From the NCBI GenBank assembly GCA_937974175.1, contig CALJIG010000074.1, positions 1 through 36,281 on the forward strand: a stretch of 36,281 nt of DNA, in the 5' to 3' direction. The position numbers and the translations under genes are program-made. Positions 34,246-36,281 of this stretch are shown piece by piece (the first letter of the stretch is position 1; every line of letters starts with the position of its first letter). The notes below the pieces were generated by a model, which searched no databases, was not told the DNA's origin, and worked only from the letters and a program-made list of their open reading frames with translations. The stretch is from an uncultured Ignavibacteria bacterium. Lineage in GTDB: Bacteria > Bacteroidota > Ignavibacteria > Tepidaquicellales > Tepidaquicellaceae.

Positions 34246-34263
34246 ACTATTCTTGAGAATAGT
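34246..34263. promoter_or_regulatory. 18-nt dyad upstream of the arylsulfotransferase-like gene
   Basis: ACTATTCT and AGAATAGT are exact inverted copies separated by TG, about 115 bp before the start at 34379. It could be an operator or a small hairpin. The rest of 34193-34378 shows no gene. Confidence 0.4.
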
Positions 34264-34378
34264 GTAAGTTTTGTTAAAGTAGTTTCGTCTATATAAATAA
34301 TAATATAAAATTTACATAGAGCCTGATTCACCGATTAAGCTCTGAAAACAATTTTCACTAAATAAAACTAAACCCCAC

Positions 34379-36202
34379 ATGAAAGCCCTCGCAACTTTCT
34401 TACTTGCTGCTTTTTGCACAAATTTTGCTTTTTCCGATTCAAAACCTGTATTTTTATCACCTTTACCGGATTCAAAATACAATAAAGTATCATCTTCAAT
34501 ATTATTGAAGTATCAAGGTAATACTTCTCAATTATTAAAGGAAAGTAACTTAATACTGATCACCGGCAGTAAATCCGGAAGTCACGAATTTACAACAAAG
34601 CTTGCTGAAGATAATAAGTCTTTAATAATTACTCCGGTTAACAAATTTGATTTTGATGAGAATGTTAACGTATATATTGCAAACAAAAACAGAAGCATCG
34701 AATATTCTTTTTCCTTTTTTACGGAAAGACAGGATATAAAACCTGATGTATTGGAAATAATGAAAAGGGAAAATCCGTTTTTTGAAAAATCACAAGTTCA
34801 AATACCATTTACGAACGGACAATCAAACAATAATGATTCTCTCCCGAGTGATTTTCCAAATATAGTTGTTAAAAATTCAGATGGTCCAAGCCCAGGTTAT
34901 GTTTTTCTAAGTAATTTTACTATGATGGCAACTACCGTTGCTCCTTATCTAATAATAATGGATAATACGGGCACTCCGGTCTTTTATAAAAAAATGACTG
35001 CTCCTTGTTTTGATTTTAAAAAGCAGCCAAATGGATTGTTAACATATTACAGTCAGGCAGCGGCAAAATTTTTTGCAATGAACAGCCAATATCAGGTTAC
35101 AGATAGTTTCTATTGCGGTAATGGATATACAACTGACCTTCATGAATTGAGGCTGCTCCCAAATGGCCATGCACTTATGATGAGCTATGACCCGCAGATT
35201 GTAAATATGAGAAATATTATCCCGAATGGTGATACTGCCGCTGTAGTCACGGGTCTTATTATTCAGGAAATTGATGCTAATAAAAATGTAGTTTTTCAAT
35301 GGAGAAGCTGGGACCATTTTAATATTGTGGATGCAAAACATGAAGATATGAGTGCGCACACCATAGACTACGTTCACGGAAATTCTATAGAGCCGGATAA
35401 TGACGGAAATATATTAATTTCAAGCAGACATCTTTCAGAAATAACGAAAATTAACAGAACTACGGGTGCAATCATTTGGCGCTTCGGTGGAGTTAATAAC
35501 CAGTTTGCCTTTGCAAATGATTCTATAACTTTTTCTTATCAACATGCAGTTCATAGACTTGCAAACGGACACATTCTGTTATTCGATAATGGTAATTATC
35601 GGGAAACCAGCGATACCGATTTAGAAGGAGAGCCGCGCTCGGCGTATTCCAGAGCGGCAGAATATAGTTTAGATGAAAATCATCTGGTTGCCACTCTTGT
35701 ATGGCACTACAGAAGGTCTCCGGATATTTACGGATATGCTATGGGAAATGCAGAAAGACTGGAAAACGGAAACACATTAATTTGCTGGGGTGCAATAAAT
35801 CCGAATATTACAGAAGTAAATCCATCGAGTGAAATTGTATTTGAAATGACGTTCCCACGAGGAATATATACTTATAGAGTATTCAGAAATAGCTGGATAC
35901 CCACAGGACTTCAAATTAATTCAGGAAATGAAAGTCCTAAAAATATGAATCTATATCAGAATTATCCTAATCCTTTCAACCCTTCGACAACGATAAAATT
36001 TGATTTATCAGAAAAAAGTAAAGTGTTCATGTATATTTATAATTCTATAGGACAGAAAATTGAGGAAATAAATTTTGGAGTTAAAAGTCAGGGAAGTTAT
36101 GAATATAAATGGAATGCATCTGCGCTTGCCAGTGGAATTTACTACTATCGGATAAAAACTGAAACAGAAACTTTAACGAAACAAATGTTACTTTTAAAAT
36201 AG
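34379..36202 (+). CDS. Secreted arylsulfotransferase-like (ASST) protein with T9SS sorting domain
   Basis: 607 residues. The signal peptide is about 1-19 (MKALATFLLAAFCTNFAFS). An N-terminal beta domain (about 25-120) is followed by an ASST-type propeller region (about 150-500). Diagnostic text is DLHELRLLPNGHALMM, AHTIDYVHGNSIEPDNDGNI, ISSRHLSEITKINRTTGAII, WRFGG, QHAVHRLANGHILLFDNG and NAERLENGNTLICWG. These resemble the Arylsulfotransf_2 family. Conserved His residues that could form the sulfuryl-transfer site are present, but I cannot confirm which is catalytic. A T9SS tail from about 525 (QNYPNPFNPSTT to KQMLLLK) exports it. Many ASST-fold proteins have no proven activity, so the enzymatic role is uncertain. 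Confidence 0.83.
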   Translation: MKALATFLLAAFCTNFAFSDSKPVFLSPLPDSKYNKVSSSILLKYQGNTSQLLKESNLILITGSKSGSHEFTTKLAEDNKSLIITPVNKFDFDENVNVYIANKNRSIEYSFSFFTERQDIKPDVLEIMKRENPFFEKSQVQIPFTNGQSNNNDSLPSDFPNIVVKNSDGPSPGYVFLSNFTMMATTVAPYLIIMDNTGTPVFYKKMTAPCFDFKKQPNGLLTYYSQAAAKFFAMNSQYQVTDSFYCGNGYTTDLHELRLLPNGHALMMSYDPQIVNMRNIIPNGDTAAVVTGLIIQEIDANKNVVFQWRSWDHFNIVDAKHEDMSAHTIDYVHGNSIEPDNDGNILISSRHLSEITKINRTTGAIIWRFGGVNNQFAFANDSITFSYQHAVHRLANGHILLFDNGNYRETSDTDLEGEPRSAYSRAAEYSLDENHLVATLVWHYRRSPDIYGYAMGNAERLENGNTLICWGAINPNITEVNPSSEIVFEMTFPRGIYTYRVFRNSWIPTGLQINSGNESPKNMNLYQNYPNPFNPSTTIKFDLSEKSKVFMYIYNSIGQKIEEINFGVKSQGSYEYKWNASALASGIYYYRIKTETETLTKQMLLLK

Positions 36203-36223
36203 TATTAATGCAATAGTTGCAAG

Positions 36224-36260
36224 AAAACCCTTTCAGAATTTATTTTGAGAGGGTTTTTTT
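36224..36260 (+). terminator. Terminator of the arylsulfotransferase-like gene
   Basis: AAAACCCT and TCA at 36224-36235 pair with TGA and AGGGTTTT at 36246-36257 with one internal mismatch and a 10-nt loop. The run of seven Ts starts within the right arm. Confidence 0.78.
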
Positions 36261-36281
36261 ATTATATATTTTTATTGTTTA

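Overview
The window looks like chromosomal DNA from a low-GC member of the Bacteroidota/Chlorobiota/Ignavibacteriota group, most probably an Ignavibacteria-like lineage. The main reason is that seven separate genes encode secreted proteins ending in a type IX secretion (T9SS) type-A sorting domain with the sequence QNYPNPFNP or a close variant. That form is especially common in Ignavibacteria and relatives. Other hints are starts without clear Shine-Dalgarno sequences, a Bacteroidota-style promoter (TTG, 20 nt, TATCTTTG) in front of the first complete gene, and a DnaQ/UvrC-like fusion nuclease. The assignment to a lineage is inference.

Layout. 1-214: the 3' end of a very AT-rich gene that runs off the left edge. 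343-1395: an Ada-type alkylation repair protein. 1825-4857: a large secreted BNR/sortilin-like repeat protein. 4902-8058: a SpoIIE/PP2C phosphatase (-), a small unknown gene (+) and an exonuclease/GIY-YIG fusion (-). 8151-9908: long-chain acyl-CoA ligase. 9973-16315: respiratory complex I genes nuoABCDEF. This cluster is interrupted twice: between nuoB and nuoC by a T9SS cargo gene with its own terminator, and between nuoD and nuoE by a two-gene PIN-type toxin-antitoxin module. No nuoG-N genes follow. 16433-22162: a secreted subtilase (-), a secreted repeat protein that is probably a beta-propeller (+) and a secreted M28 peptidase with a PDZ domain (+). 22353-24737: an outer-membrane DUF5686-type protein (-).

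24738-26178 is a 1.4-kb gene-free block built of nested repeats. It contains a 336-bp tandem duplication, a MITE-like element of four palindromes bounded by 25-nt inverted repeats, ten copies of a 7-nt repeat and a 30-bp near-palindrome. 26179-29128: two more T9SS cargo genes, each a paralogue of a cargo gene earlier in the window. 29384-34038: housekeeping genes rsmG (-), then rplY, pth and a divergent membrane pyrophosphatase (+). 34379-36202: an arylsulfotransferase-like secreted protein.

How it fits together: complex I and the membrane pyrophosphatase bear on membrane energetics. The many cargo proteins point to a cell that exports a broad set of surface proteins, including two peptidases, through T9SS. 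No T9SS machinery gene is in the window. I found no rRNA, tRNA, CRISPR array, prophage or transposase gene. The features that most deserve a second look are the nested repeat block, the interruptions of the nuo cluster and the eight-repeat paralogue pair.
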